The notes under the pieces were generated by a model that was not told the origin of the DNA, ran no database searches, and worked only from the letters and a program-made list of their open reading frames with translations. Positions 18,032 to 27,134 of a DNA stretch of 64,000 nt are shown piece by piece. This DNA comes from Actinoplanes sandaracinus (GTDB taxonomy: Bacteria; Actinomycetota; Actinomycetes; Mycobacteriales; Micromonosporaceae), in assembly GCF_030009775.1 (NCBI RefSeq), contig NZ_JASCTH010000017.1:1-64000 (forward strand). The letters run 5' to 3'. How positions within the stretch are numbered: the first letter of the stretch is position 1; every line of letters starts with the position of its first letter. The position numbers and the translations under genes were made by a program.

Positions 18032-18062
18032 GCAATTGCCATGACCGTACGTTAGCAATTGC
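18032..18062. promoter_or_regulatory. paired GCAATTGC palindromes upstream of the SpeD-like gene
   Basis: The 8-bp palindrome GCAATTGC occurs at 18032-18039 and 18055-18062, both preceded by A, 23 bases apart, directly upstream of the start codon and its ribosome binding site. The spacing of about two helical turns suggests a dimeric regulator site. Confidence 0.5.
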
Positions 18063-18373
18063 TCACGCCCTGTGGTGAAATCGGCGTGTGCCAATCCTGC
18101 GGGCAGTGGATTCCGTTTCCCGCCCCATTCTCGTCGTCAGAAAGCGGTGGCCGGGCAGCCTTTCCAGAACGGAAACAACAGCAATATGCATGGTGTTCTG
18201 CGCACCGAGTATCAGCCTCGCCGACAGCAGAGGCGCGCCGGGTTTGAGTACGCTCCCCCGCACAGGGCGTCGATAGTGGAGACAAGGGCATGAGCGAGGC
18301 TACGGACGGCACTCCACGCCGATGACATCGCCGGCGTCTGAGCGCGAAGCGGCGATCCGTCTGATCAGTCTGG
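18063..18373. other. intergenic region of lower GC
   Basis: The stretch is more AT-rich than its surroundings (for example AACGGAAACAACAGCAATATG around 18170-18187). It has small open frames, one ending at 18293 on the plus strand, but none has convincing support. A promoter for the SpeD-like gene is expected at its left end. Confidence 0.4.
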
Positions 18374-19348
18374 TCAGGCGCTGGCGGGCTCGGGGGCCGC
18401 GGCGCGGAGGCGGAGGACCCCGGTGAGGGCGAGCCCGGCGCCCACCCCGATGGCGACGGCGACGGCGGCCCGGGCGAACCAGCCGGGGCCGGCGGACGGG
18501 ACGACCGAGGCGAAGAAGACGTCGGCGCTGCCGAAGCCGGCGAAGGCGGCCAGCACGAAGCCGGCCAGCGTCAGGTAGAACGGCGGCTGCCGGTAGACGG
18601 CCGCGCAGGCGAGCAGGCCCGCGACGATCGGCACGCCGGCCCAGCCTCCGCCGTCGAGGGCGCCCGTCACCACGTACGCCAAGGTGGTGAGCCCGCCGAT
18701 GAGGGCGACCGGTCCGGCGGACCTGGGCCACCGCCTGGTGGTGAGGGCGACGGCGAGGCCCAGCAGGGCCGAGCCGGCCCACCACGCCGAGGCCGGCGGT
18801 GGCGGTTCGTAGTCGAGGGTGCCCTGAAGGTCGAAGGTCCGCGCCTGGTCGCGGAGCGGCACCACCCACTCGCGCAGGCGGTGCGGCTCGCCGGGGGCGG
18901 CGGTCAGTTCGGGCGGGAGGGTGGTTTCGTTCCACTGGGTGCGCTGGTCGTGCCAGCGCACGGTGGTGTCGCCGGAGATCTTGCGCCAGGAGGGCGCGGC
19001 GGTGGGGTCGGCGGCGGCGGGGATGGGTGTCTCGCCGCCGAGGGTCTGGTTGTAGTAGGTGGCCGGCGAGTTGACGTTCTCGTAGGTGCCGTCCGGCCGT
19101 ACGTCGAGATAGGGCTCGCCGGAGTAGCCGAGGATCTCGATGTTGCGGCCGCTGTCGTTGCGCAGTTCCAGGCGTGCGCCGCCTTCGACGACCCGGACGG
19201 TGAGGCCGTTCATGGGGCTGCTCAGTCCGGTGACGGTGACGCGGTAGTCGCTGACCGAGGAGGTGTCGCCGGCGTGCGCGAACGCGGGAGTGGCCGGCGC
19301 GAGGATCGCACCGGCCACTGCCAGCATCGAGAGCAGGAACCTTCTCAC
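18374..19348 (-). CDS. secreted/membrane protein of the copper-associated operon (YtkA/YcnI-like context)
   Basis: This protein of about 324 residues has a signal peptide ending in PAFAHAGDTS, an extracytoplasmic beta-rich domain (residues about 27-185) and then five or six hydrophobic helices. The mature protein begins near His, as in copper-handling CopC-like proteins. The GTG at 19348 overlaps the stop of the DsbA-like gene by four bases. The family is unassigned; the context with a SigC-like factor and CopC-CopD suggests a role in envelope metal or redox homeostasis. Confidence 0.75.
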   Translation of the reverse strand: MRRFLLSMLAVAGAILAPATPAFAHAGDTSSVSDYRVTVTGLSSPMNGLTVRVVEGGARLELRNDSGRNIEILGYSGEPYLDVRPDGTYENVNSPATYYNQTLGGETPIPAAADPTAAPSWRKISGDTTVRWHDQRTQWNETTLPPELTAAPGEPHRLREWVVPLRDQARTFDLQGTLDYEPPPPASAWWAGSALLGLAVALTTRRWPRSAGPVALIGGLTTLAYVVTGALDGGGWAGVPIVAGLLACAAVYRQPPFYLTLAGFVLAAFAGFGSADVFFASVVPSAGPGWFARAAVAVAIGVGAGLALTGVLRLRAAAPEPASA

Positions 19349-20082
19349 CCGGCTGCCTTGTCGATGGTCTCGGTGACGAGTGCGGTGCTGGGGACGCTGT
19401 TGTCGGGCCCGTTCAGCTGCTCGCCGTTGACGGCGATCGTCGGGGTGCCGTTGAAGCCCTTCTTGGAGAACTTCTCGGTGGCCTGGGTCGCCCATGTCTT
19501 GTAGGTTCCCCCGTTCACCGCGGTGGTGAAAGTCTCGCTGGTCAGGCCGACCGACGCGGCGAGTTCGATCATCTTCGCGTCGGTGAGGCCGGCGGTGTTC
19601 TCGGCGGGCCGGTTGGCGTAGAGCACGTCGTGGAACTCGGTGAACTTACCCTCCTGGCCGGCGGCCGCGGAGGCGGCGGCGGCGCGGGTGGAGTACGCGG
19701 TGCCGTGGGAGAACTTGTCGAGGATCGCGACCGGGTGGAACCGGAGGGTGATCTTGCCGGCGGTGGCGAGCTGCTTGAGGACACCGCCGGTGGTCTCCTC
19801 GAAGCTGCCGCAGGCCGGGCACATGAAGTCCTCGTAGACGTCGACGGTGACGGGCCCAGCGCCGACGGCGAAGGCGGTGCCGTCGTCGACCGCGGCGCTC
19901 GGGACGGTGACCTTGCCGTCGTCCTGCCCGCGCAGGGTGGTCCAGCCGATCAGGCCGGCGGCGAAGAGCATCAGCACCACTGCTACGGACGTCCAGAGCG
20001 TCACGGTGCGGCGTCGTTCGGCGGCCTTCTGGTCGGCGACGATCTGCCGTGCCTTGGCCGCGCGTTCTCTGCCCTTGCTCAT
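19345..20082 (-). CDS. membrane-anchored DsbA-family thioredoxin-fold oxidoreductase
   Basis: This 245-residue protein has a cytoplasmic basic N-terminus, one transmembrane helix (residues about 27-48) and an extracytoplasmic thioredoxin fold. The redox site is the CPAC motif in YEDFMCPACGSFEE near residue 95, and the cis-Pro loop is NGTPTIAVNG. It resembles actinobacterial DsbA/MDD-type disulfide oxidoreductases. It overlaps its neighbours by four bases on both sides and is likely co-expressed with the MauE-like gene, a common pairing of DsbA-like protein and electron partner. Confidence 0.88.
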   Translation of the reverse strand: MSKGRERAAKARQIVADQKAAERRRTVTLWTSVAVVLMLFAAGLIGWTTLRGQDDGKVTVPSAAVDDGTAFAVGAGPVTVDVYEDFMCPACGSFEETTGGVLKQLATAGKITLRFHPVAILDKFSHGTAYSTRAAAASAAAGQEGKFTEFHDVLYANRPAENTAGLTDAKMIELAASVGLTSETFTTAVNGGTYKTWATQATEKFSKKGFNGTPTIAVNGEQLNGPDNSVPSTALVTETIDKAAG

Positions 20083-20570
20083 CGTTCCCCCAGGAGAAAG
20101 CCGTCGAGTGAGAACCGGGAACGGGGTCGCCACACCAGAAGCCCGGAGAGTGCCACGAAAGCCACGTCACGCAGGATGTCGACGCCGTACGCGGTGCTTT
20201 CTCCGGCGCCCAGCTCGCCGCCGGAGCTGAAGCAGCCGCAGTCGATCCGCAGCCCTTGGGACCATGCCCAGGAGATGCCGGCGATGAAGATCACCATGAG
20301 GGCGGCGGAGATGACGGCGGTCAGCCGGGTCGCGAGGCCGATCAGCAGGAGCAGGCCGAGGGCGATCTCCAGGAACGGCTGGACCGCGCCGACGACCTCG
20401 GCGGCGTCGTACGACATCAGCTGGTAGGCGTTGACGGCTCGGGCCGAGGCGGCCAGGTCACCGGCCTTGAGGCCGCCGGCGACCAGCCAGACCGCGGCCA
20501 GGGCCAGGCGGGGCAGCGTGGAGATCCAGGGCCATGCGGCCGCCATGCGGATCTGCCGTGCGCTTTCCAT
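20079..20570 (-). CDS. MauE/DoxX-like membrane protein
   Basis: The 163-residue protein has four predicted transmembrane helices, the conserved GLKAGDL near residue 34, and a CGCFSSGG motif between helices 3 and 4. These match MauE-type proteins, thought to support disulfide formation or electron transfer to thioredoxin-like partners. The ATG at 20570 is used; a GTG two codons upstream is possible. It sits directly before the DsbA-like gene. Confidence 0.85.
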   Translation of the reverse strand: MESARQIRMAAAWPWISTLPRLALAAVWLVAGGLKAGDLAASARAVNAYQLMSYDAAEVVGAVQPFLEIALGLLLLIGLATRLTAVISAALMVIFIAGISWAWSQGLRIDCGCFSSGGELGAGESTAYGVDILRDVAFVALSGLLVWRPRSRFSLDGFLLGER

Positions 20571-20658
20571 GGTCACGCCTTGTTGGTCGGTGTCCGGAGC
20601 CCTCCGGTTCCCGGCCATTCTTCGCCCGCGGAGATTCTTCTCGGACGGGCCGAAGGTC

Positions 20659-21207
20659 CTAACTCGCCCGGGCTTGTGCCACCGCGGTGATGAGTTCGTC
20701 GCGGGCTCGGGCCACGCGGGAGCGGATGGTGCCGACCGGGACGGACTCGACCTCAGCGGCCTCCGCGTACGACAACCCGAGCACCTGGGTCAGCAGGAAC
20801 GCGGTGCGGCGGTCCTCGCTGAGCCGGCTGAGGAGGTCGGCGCTGCTGAGCCGGTGTGCCGGGTCGGGTGCGGGCAGTTCGGTGACGACCTGCGCGGCGA
20901 GCCGGGCGTCGAGACGCCGGCGGCGCACCACCGAGCGCAGGTGGTCGGCGCAGGTGCGGCGGGCGATGCCGAGCAGCCAGGTGCGCACGCTGGACCGGCC
21001 GGCGAAGGTGTCGAGCGCCCGGAAGGCCCGCAGATAGGTCTCCTGCGTGAGATCGTCGGCGGAGCCCGGGTCGACGAGGGCGGCGGTGAATCGCCAGACC
21101 TCGGGCTGGGTGGCGCGCACGAACGCGGCCTGCGCCGCCCGATCGCCGTCGCGGGCCGCCAGGGCCAGCGCGGTGGTCTCGTCCGTTTCTCCGTCACCTG
21201 CCGTCAC
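20659..21207 (-). CDS. sigC: ECF sigma factor, SigC-like
   Basis: This 182-residue sigma-70 family protein has region 2 (GSADDLTQETYLRAFRALDT, then SVRTWLLGIARRTCADHLR) and region 4 (AFLLTQVLGLSYAEAAEV, then VPVGTIRSRVARARDEL). The blocks match from memory the Mycobacterium tuberculosis SigC type, which is linked to copper acquisition. There is no C-terminal extension and no obvious anti-sigma gene beside it. It starts at a GTG and is divergent from the CopC-CopD gene by 56 bp. It is 88 bp upstream of the MauE-DsbA genes on the same strand. Confidence 0.85.
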   Translation of the reverse strand: MTAGDGETDETTALALAARDGDRAAQAAFVRATQPEVWRFTAALVDPGSADDLTQETYLRAFRALDTFAGRSSVRTWLLGIARRTCADHLRSVVRRRRLDARLAAQVVTELPAPDPAHRLSSADLLSRLSEDRRTAFLLTQVLGLSYAEAAEVESVPVGTIRSRVARARDELITAVAQARAS

Positions 21208-21263
21208 GAGGCGTCATGGTACGCGCTCAGGTGTCGCCGCCGGTCATCTGGAACCATGCAGGG

Positions 21264-22928
21264 ATGCCAGTCATGACCGTGGACCGACGTCGTGCACTCG
21301 CCGTGTTGGCCGGGCTACTGATCGGAGTTTTCGGCTCGTTGCTGGCCGCGGCTCCGGCCCGTGCCCATGCGGCCCTGGTCGGCAGTGACCCGGCCGGCAA
21401 CTCCGTGGTCCCGGACGCCCCGAACCGGGTGACGCTCACGTTCAGCGAGTCGGTGCAGCTGATCTCCGGCAAGATCCGGGTGCTCGCGCCGGACGGCTCC
21501 CGCGCCGACCAGGGCGAGCCGTCGGTCAGCGGCACGCAGGTGACGATCCCGCTGAGCGCTGGCGGCGGGCGCGGGACCTACCTGGTCAGCTACCGGGTGA
21601 CATCGGCGGACAGTCATCCGGTCGCGGGCACGATCACCTATTCCGTGGGCGCCGCCTCGACGCCGCCGGCGGCGGACGAAGCCGCTGACGTCGCGGTCGA
21701 CCCGGTGGTCAAGGCGCTCATCCCGGCCGGGAAATACCTGGGGTACGCCGGGCTCGTGCTCCTGATCGGCCCGGTTCTGGTCCTCGCGCTGTTGTGGCCG
21801 CACCGGCTGAACCGGCGCGGGCCCGGCCGGCTGGTCTGGACCGGCATCGGCCTGGTCACCGGCAGCACCCTGCTCGGGGTGTGGCTGCAGGCGCCGTACA
21901 CCCTCGGCGCCGGCCTGTTCGACGTCACCGTGAGTGATCTTCGTGACGTTCTCGGCAGCACCTTCGGCGCGGTCATGCTGGTCCGCCTCGGCGTGGTCGT
22001 GGCGGCCGCCTTCCTGCTGCGCCCGTTGCTGTCCGGCTCCGGTGGCGGCGAGTCGAAGCTGGACCTCGCCCTGCTCGGCGTGCTCGGGGTGGCGGCCCTG
22101 GCCACCTGGCCGTTGACCGGTCACCCGACGGCTTCGCCGGTGGCCGGGGTCTCGGTCGTGATCGACGCCCTGCACCTGGCCGCCGTGGCGGTGTGGGTGG
22201 GTGGCCTGGTGATGCTCTTCGGCTTCCTGCTGCCCCGGGCGAACGGCCGGGAACTCGGCGCGATCCTGCCGATCTGGTCACGCTGGGCGATGGCCGCGGT
22301 CGGCGCGCTGGTCTTCGCCGGTGTGGTGCAGTCGCTGATCGAGGTGTCGACCCTGGACGGCCTGATCAACAGCACCTACGGGCGAATGATCATGGCCAAG
22401 GTCGCTCTCGCGGCGGTGGTGATCGGCATCGCGGCGTACTCGCGCAAGCTGGTCGGCTCGCGGGCCGCCGAGGAGAACCCCGGCCCGCTGCGCCGGATCG
22501 TGCTCGCCGAGCTGGCGGTCACCGCGGTGGTCCTGGGGGTGACCTCCTTCCTGGTGCAGGAGCCGCCGCCGAGGACCGCGCTGGCCTCCGAGACCGGCCC
22601 GGTCAGCACGACCGTGACGCAGACCCTGACCACGAAGAACATGTCGCTGCAGGTGGACGTCTTCCCGGCCACGGTCGGCAACAACTCCATCCACCTGTAC
22701 GCCTACACGCCGGACAGCAAGCCCCTGCCGGTCGTCGAGTGGAAGGCCACCGCCTCGTTGCCGGCGAAGGGGATCGAGGCGATCGAGATCCCGCTGCTGC
22801 GGATCACCGACTTCCACGCGATCGGTGACATCGGCCTGCCCCAGGCGGGCGAGTGGACCTTCAAGTTCACCGCCCGGACCAGCGAGATCGACCAGAACAC
22901 CCTGACCATGACCGCCAAGATCTCCTGA
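21264..22928 (+). CDS. CopC-CopD fusion, copper resistance/uptake membrane protein
   Basis: This protein of about 554 residues begins with a signal peptide ending APARAHAALVG. The mature N-terminal His and the following CopC domain (to about residue 125, with a second His in SADSHPVAG) should bind copper outside the membrane. About eight transmembrane helices of the CopD type follow, then a C-terminal extracytoplasmic beta domain of about 120 residues. The ATG at 21264 is chosen over 21273. It is divergent from the SigC-like gene and a probable target of it. Confidence 0.9.
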   Translation: MPVMTVDRRRALAVLAGLLIGVFGSLLAAAPARAHAALVGSDPAGNSVVPDAPNRVTLTFSESVQLISGKIRVLAPDGSRADQGEPSVSGTQVTIPLSAGGGRGTYLVSYRVTSADSHPVAGTITYSVGAASTPPAADEAADVAVDPVVKALIPAGKYLGYAGLVLLIGPVLVLALLWPHRLNRRGPGRLVWTGIGLVTGSTLLGVWLQAPYTLGAGLFDVTVSDLRDVLGSTFGAVMLVRLGVVVAAAFLLRPLLSGSGGGESKLDLALLGVLGVAALATWPLTGHPTASPVAGVSVVIDALHLAAVAVWVGGLVMLFGFLLPRANGRELGAILPIWSRWAMAAVGALVFAGVVQSLIEVSTLDGLINSTYGRMIMAKVALAAVVIGIAAYSRKLVGSRAAEENPGPLRRIVLAELAVTAVVLGVTSFLVQEPPPRTALASETGPVSTTVTQTLTTKNMSLQVDVFPATVGNNSIHLYAYTPDSKPLPVVEWKATASLPAKGIEAIEIPLLRITDFHAIGDIGLPQAGEWTFKFTARTSEIDQNTLTMTAKIS

Positions 22929-22939
22929 CGCGCAGCGCG

Positions 22940-22976
22940 AAACGAGGCCCGGCCCTGGGGGGTTCGGGCCTTGTTT
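22940..22976 (+). terminator. terminator after copC-copD
   Basis: The arms AAACGAGGCCCG and CGGGCCTTGTTT with a G-rich loop start 11 bases after the stop codon and end in a short T-run. Confidence 0.8.
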
Positions 22977-23072
22977 CATATCTATCGGGGATACACGTGC
23001 CGATTTGAACACTTTGGGGTTATTTGCATCTGTATGGTCACCGCAGTACGGCCCGGGAAGGGGGAGAGACAG

Positions 23073-26000
23073 ATGCGGGTGTTCCGCACGATCCTCGGCA
23101 TGCTGGCATTGACCACCGGACTACCCACGCTGCTGGCCGGCGGCGGACTGTGGGCTGTCATGCAGCACCGCGATCCTGGCGGCGCGTTCAGCGGCGAACT
23201 GCAACGACTCACCGTGCCCGGGTACGCCGTAGTCATCCCCGACGTCGACCGGCTGCTGCGCGACGACGCGCCGTTCGCCCGCGTCGACGGCACTGAACTG
23301 CGGCTCTCCGCGATCACCGTCGACGGCCGGGCCTTCGTCGGCCTCGCCCCGTCCGACGAGGTCGCCCGCTACCTCGCCGGTGTCCCGTACAGCCGGGTCG
23401 ACGCCGTCGACATCGGCACCGGGGCACTGCCGGTCACCACCTCGAACTCCGCGGGCCGTCAAGCCCCCGCCGGCCCGCCCACCCAGCAGAGTTTCTGGAC
23501 GACGAGCGGATCCGGGCAGCTCAGCCTCCACCCCGGCGAACTCGGCGACCGCCCGTACAGCCTGGTCTTGATGAACCCCGGCGGCGCGCCGGTGGTCCGG
23601 CTCGCCGCCGTCGCCGAGGTCCGTCCCGGCTGGCTCAACACCGGCACCTGGGGCCTGCTCACCCTCGGCACCCTGCTGGCGATGGCCGGCGTGATCATCC
23701 TGGTCTGGCCGGGCCGTCGCCGCGAAGTCGTCTATGTGGTCGAGCCCAGCCAGGTCCCGGAGCTCATGCACGCCATCGGCGCCCCTCTGCCCCTGCCCGG
23801 CGGCGTCGCCTACTTCGCGGGCGGGCGCCCGGGCGGCGCACACCGGCCGCGCACGCTCGCCGACTCCCGCCCGGCCCGCCCGCCGGCGCTGCCCCAGTTC
23901 GCCTGGCCGCCGACCCCGCACGCGGGCGCCGCTGAACTCCCGGCCGGCGCCGAACCCGCCACCTCCCTCTCCACCGCCACGCTCACCGGGACCCTGCCCG
24001 CCGACGCGAACCCCGCCTACCTGGCGACGGGCTCACCCGTCGGCGCTGTCCCGGGCTCCCCGGCGACCGGTTCGCCGGTCGGCGTGATCCCCGGTTTCCC
24101 GTCGACGGGCTCGGCCGGGGACCGCGGGATTCCGGGCTCCCCGGCGACCGGTCCGCTCGTCGGCGCCGCGATCCCGGGCGGGGAGACCTCCGGGGGTACG
24201 CCGGCAGGCGCACCCGGCACCACGCCCGGCGGCCTGACACGACTCGGCACGGGAACAGCGCAGACGTCCGCACCATCGACGCCGGCGGCACAGATGTCAG
24301 CGGCACAGGCGTCAGCGGCACAGGTGTCAGCGGCAGATCTGTCCGTGCCGCAGTCGTCCGCGGCGCAGACGTCGGTGTCGCAGATGTCCGCGCCGCAGAC
24401 TTCGGTGACCGCGCCCGCGGGAACCTCCACCGCCGGAATGCCGTCGCCGGGAACGCTCGCCACCGCGGGCGGTCCCGCCGGAGCGCACACCCCGGCACCG
24501 GGCCGCCCGCTGAGCCTGCTCGGCGAGACCCCCGCTCTCGCCGGCCTCCCGCCGGGCCAGGTTCCCGCCCGTCGAGGTGAGCGCCGTCATGCGCCCGCGG
24601 TCACCGACCTGCCGGAGTTCCAGGCCACCGCGGTGGGCGCCTGGGTGGCCGCGACCGCACCCGAACGGGCCCGCCAGACCGAGGCCCGTGCCGCGGCCCG
24701 CCTCGCCGAGGCCGCCCGCCGCAACGCCGGCAAGTTCGCGCCCACCCAGGCCGGAAGCCGCAACATGCCGGGAACGAGCCGCATCCCGATCGCCGCTCCG
24801 CGCCGCGACACCGGTGAAAACCCGGCCGATGCCCAGCCGGAGACGAACCCCTCCGACGTGACCACCACCGCCCAGCCCGCGAAACGCGAGCCCATCACGC
24901 CCGACGAGGCGTCCGCCGCCACGACGGTGTCCAGCCGCTCCCCGGAGCGCGAGGCCTCCACGGTCAGCGAGGCGTCCGCGGGCACGTCGGTGTCCGGCCG
25001 GGCCGGAGTCGCGGCCGCGACTCCGGCGAAGGTGCGGTCGTCGAAGCCCGCCGCCGCGAACTCGTCGTCCGCCCAGGGCGAGGAGATCCCCGAACCGGGC
25101 AAGGTCACCGCAAAGGTCACGGCCGATCGGCCTCAACCCCCGGCAAACCCTGACGTGGTACGCGCGAACGCCCCGAAGCCTCCCGCCACCGACGCCCGGC
25201 CGCACCCGGCCCAGGCCGAACCCGCGGCCGGCGAGCCGGCCGTGGCGGAGCCCGTCGTGACGCGAGTCGTCGTGCACACCGGCCCCGCGGTGACCGACTG
25301 GGCAGCGACGGCAACGACCCGCGTCGGCCTCAGCCACGCACCGCGCCAGCCCGCGCCAACCGGGCAGACCGCGCCGGCCGCAGCGCCGGCACAGGCTGGA
25401 TCGACCGGACAGGCCGTACCGGCGGCACCGGCCGAGGTTGCGAACCGGGCAGGCGGCCGTCCCTCCCCGAAACCGCCGACCGCGGGCAACCGGATCGCGA
25501 CCCCCGCTCCGGGGGCCGTCACCGCGCCGGCCGTCACCGACGAGCCGACGGCCACACCGGCGCCGCTGAGGCAGCGTGCCGCGGGTGGTGCGGGCGGCTC
25601 TCACCGCCAAGACGGCTCTGGTGTCACCGGCACAGGTGGCTCGGCCGCTGTCGTTTCGCCGCCCGAGTGGCCGCCGGTCGGCGAACCGGCCGACAACGCG
25701 GTCCCGGTTCGGGAGAAGGCGGCGGAGGCGGAGAAGCCGGCGGACAAGGACGACCGGGCCTCGCAGAAGACCGCAACGTCCGTCGACAGCCCGGCTTCTC
25801 CGGCCACGGCCGGGGATGCGGGTGGGCGGTCCGCTGGGAAGGAAGCACAAGCCCCGAAGGGAACCTCGCCGGAGAAGCAGCCCATCGTTCCCTTCCCTTC
25901 CCGTTCAGTCGGGTCCGCGGACGATGAGAGCGGCCGCGCACCGGTGACGGCGGCCGATGGCGACATGGCCGCCGTAACCGACGAAAGCCGCGGGTCGCGC

Positions 26001-27026
26001 GCCTCGATCCATGCCGTGGAGGCGGCGATTCCCGTTCTGGACCAGCCTGAGGTCACCCCGAACGCCGCCTCGGGCCAGCCCGGGGCAGTCGCGGCCTCGA
26101 CTCCGGATCAGTCCGGTGTCGCCCCGGCTTCGGGCCGGTCTCGTCGGTCGATGCACACGGTGGAAGCGCAGGGCTTGCAGGTGCTGCCGAACAAACCGGC
26201 TCCGGTCCCCACGCAGGGCAGCGCGGCCCCCGCGCCAGGCGACCAGGGCGAGCCGGCCCACGTCGCACCGCCGGCCGGCGAGCCGGCTCTTCCCGCAGCG
26301 GAATCGCAGGCCGCCGGTCCGGAGTCGGCGTCGCAGGCCGTCGAGCCGGAGAAATCGTCGCGGGTCGCCGGGCCCGAGTCAGCGTTGCGGACGGCCGAGC
26401 CGAAGCCGAAGCCGGAGCCGAGGCCGGGGTCGCGGGCGGCCGAGTCGGCGTCGCCGGCCGCCGCGCCCGGCACGGCTTCGCGGGAGACCGAGGCCGAGAC
26501 CAAGGGCGATGGGAACGGACGAGCACGGAAGGCGACCGGAGTGAAGGCCGGCAATGATCACCCGCTGGCCCGGGCGCAGAGCCGCACCGGTGGCAAGGCC
26601 GCGCCGGTTCGGCCGGCTCCGGCGGCACGGCGTGCCCCGGCCGCCTGGATCAAGGCCGCGGAGTCGATGGCCGCGCGGACAGTGGGGGAGCCGGGCGGGG
26701 AGACGGCTCCGGCCGTACCGCGAAAGGGCCGGAGTGCCGCGAACCCGAAGCCGGCGGCGGAGGCCGGCCCGGCTGGACCGGAACCGGAAACCGCCGGGAA
26801 CCGGCCGCTCAGCTACCGCGAGGAGGCCGCAGAGTTGCTGGCCGCCACCGCTGCCGGTGACGGCGAGCGCCGCCGGCGCCGGACGGTGGGCGGCCGGAAC
26901 CGCCCGACAAGCGAGCCGCAGGGCGGGACCGACGCGGGACGTGCGGGGAACGGGCCGCAGAGCACCGATGGCGGCCGTGCGAAGAGTGATCCGCGGGGCG
27001 CGGGCCCCGACCGCCCGAAGAACTGA
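23073..27026 (+). CDS. large membrane protein with a 1,100-residue low-complexity tail
   Basis: The product is 1,317 residues. Residues 7-29 are a transmembrane helix, residues 30-188 an extracytoplasmic domain without a recognised family, and residues about 190-213 a second helix. A basic RRRE stop-transfer follows, so the rest should be cytoplasmic. From about residue 270 to the end it is Ala/Pro/Thr/Ser/Glu rich, predicted disordered, with near-repeats such as SAAQ(A/V)S and SPATGSPVG. The ATG at 23073 follows GGGGGAGAGAC. Proteins of this build are scaffold-like, but no function can be assigned. It stands alone between two terminators. Confidence 0.75.
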   Translation: MRVFRTILGMLALTTGLPTLLAGGGLWAVMQHRDPGGAFSGELQRLTVPGYAVVIPDVDRLLRDDAPFARVDGTELRLSAITVDGRAFVGLAPSDEVARYLAGVPYSRVDAVDIGTGALPVTTSNSAGRQAPAGPPTQQSFWTTSGSGQLSLHPGELGDRPYSLVLMNPGGAPVVRLAAVAEVRPGWLNTGTWGLLTLGTLLAMAGVIILVWPGRRREVVYVVEPSQVPELMHAIGAPLPLPGGVAYFAGGRPGGAHRPRTLADSRPARPPALPQFAWPPTPHAGAAELPAGAEPATSLSTATLTGTLPADANPAYLATGSPVGAVPGSPATGSPVGVIPGFPSTGSAGDRGIPGSPATGPLVGAAIPGGETSGGTPAGAPGTTPGGLTRLGTGTAQTSAPSTPAAQMSAAQASAAQVSAADLSVPQSSAAQTSVSQMSAPQTSVTAPAGTSTAGMPSPGTLATAGGPAGAHTPAPGRPLSLLGETPALAGLPPGQVPARRGERRHAPAVTDLPEFQATAVGAWVAATAPERARQTEARAAARLAEAARRNAGKFAPTQAGSRNMPGTSRIPIAAPRRDTGENPADAQPETNPSDVTTTAQPAKREPITPDEASAATTVSSRSPEREASTVSEASAGTSVSGRAGVAAATPAKVRSSKPAAANSSSAQGEEIPEPGKVTAKVTADRPQPPANPDVVRANAPKPPATDARPHPAQAEPAAGEPAVAEPVVTRVVVHTGPAVTDWAATATTRVGLSHAPRQPAPTGQTAPAAAPAQAGSTGQAVPAAPAEVANRAGGRPSPKPPTAGNRIATPAPGAVTAPAVTDEPTATPAPLRQRAAGGAGGSHRQDGSGVTGTGGSAAVVSPPEWPPVGEPADNAVPVREKAAEAEKPADKDDRASQKTATSVDSPASPATAGDAGGRSAGKEAQAPKGTSPEKQPIVPFPSRSVGSADDESGRAPVTAADGDMAAVTDESRGSRASIHAVEAAIPVLDQPEVTPNAASGQPGAVAASTPDQSGVAPASGRSRRSMHTVEAQGLQVLPNKPAPVPTQGSAAPAPGDQGEPAHVAPPAGEPALPAAESQAAGPESASQAVEPEKSSRVAGPESALRTAEPKPKPEPRPGSRAAESASPAAAPGTASRETEAETKGDGNGRARKATGVKAGNDHPLARAQSRTGGKAAPVRPAPAARRAPAAWIKAAESMAARTVGEPGGETAPAVPRKGRSAANPKPAAEAGPAGPEPETAGNRPLSYREEAAELLAATAAGDGERRRRRTVGGRNRPTSEPQGGTDAGRAGNGPQSTDGGRAKSDPRGAGPDRPKN

Positions 27027-27057
27027 CCCAGCGGCGCCGAGAACGGCGAGTCGATGA

Positions 27058-27087
27058 GAGCGGGCCTCCCGGGAAGGGGGCCCGCTC
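27058..27087 (+). terminator. terminator after the low-complexity gene
   Basis: GAGCGGGCC(T)CCC pairs with GGGGGCCCGCTC about 30 bases after the stop codon. Confidence 0.7.
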
Positions 27088-27134
27088 CGCTTTGCGGTCA
27101 GGAAGTGGCCGCAAATCCATCTAGCGTCGACGGT

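Noticed and set aside
18059..18312. several small frames on both strands
   Set aside because: None has a convincing start, ribosome binding site or family; they overlap each other and the paired palindromes.
24327..25850. 507-codon open frame on the minus strand
   Set aside because: It lies antisense inside the low-complexity membrane protein gene, has an Arg/Gly-rich composition typical of high-GC shadow frames, and has no family signature.
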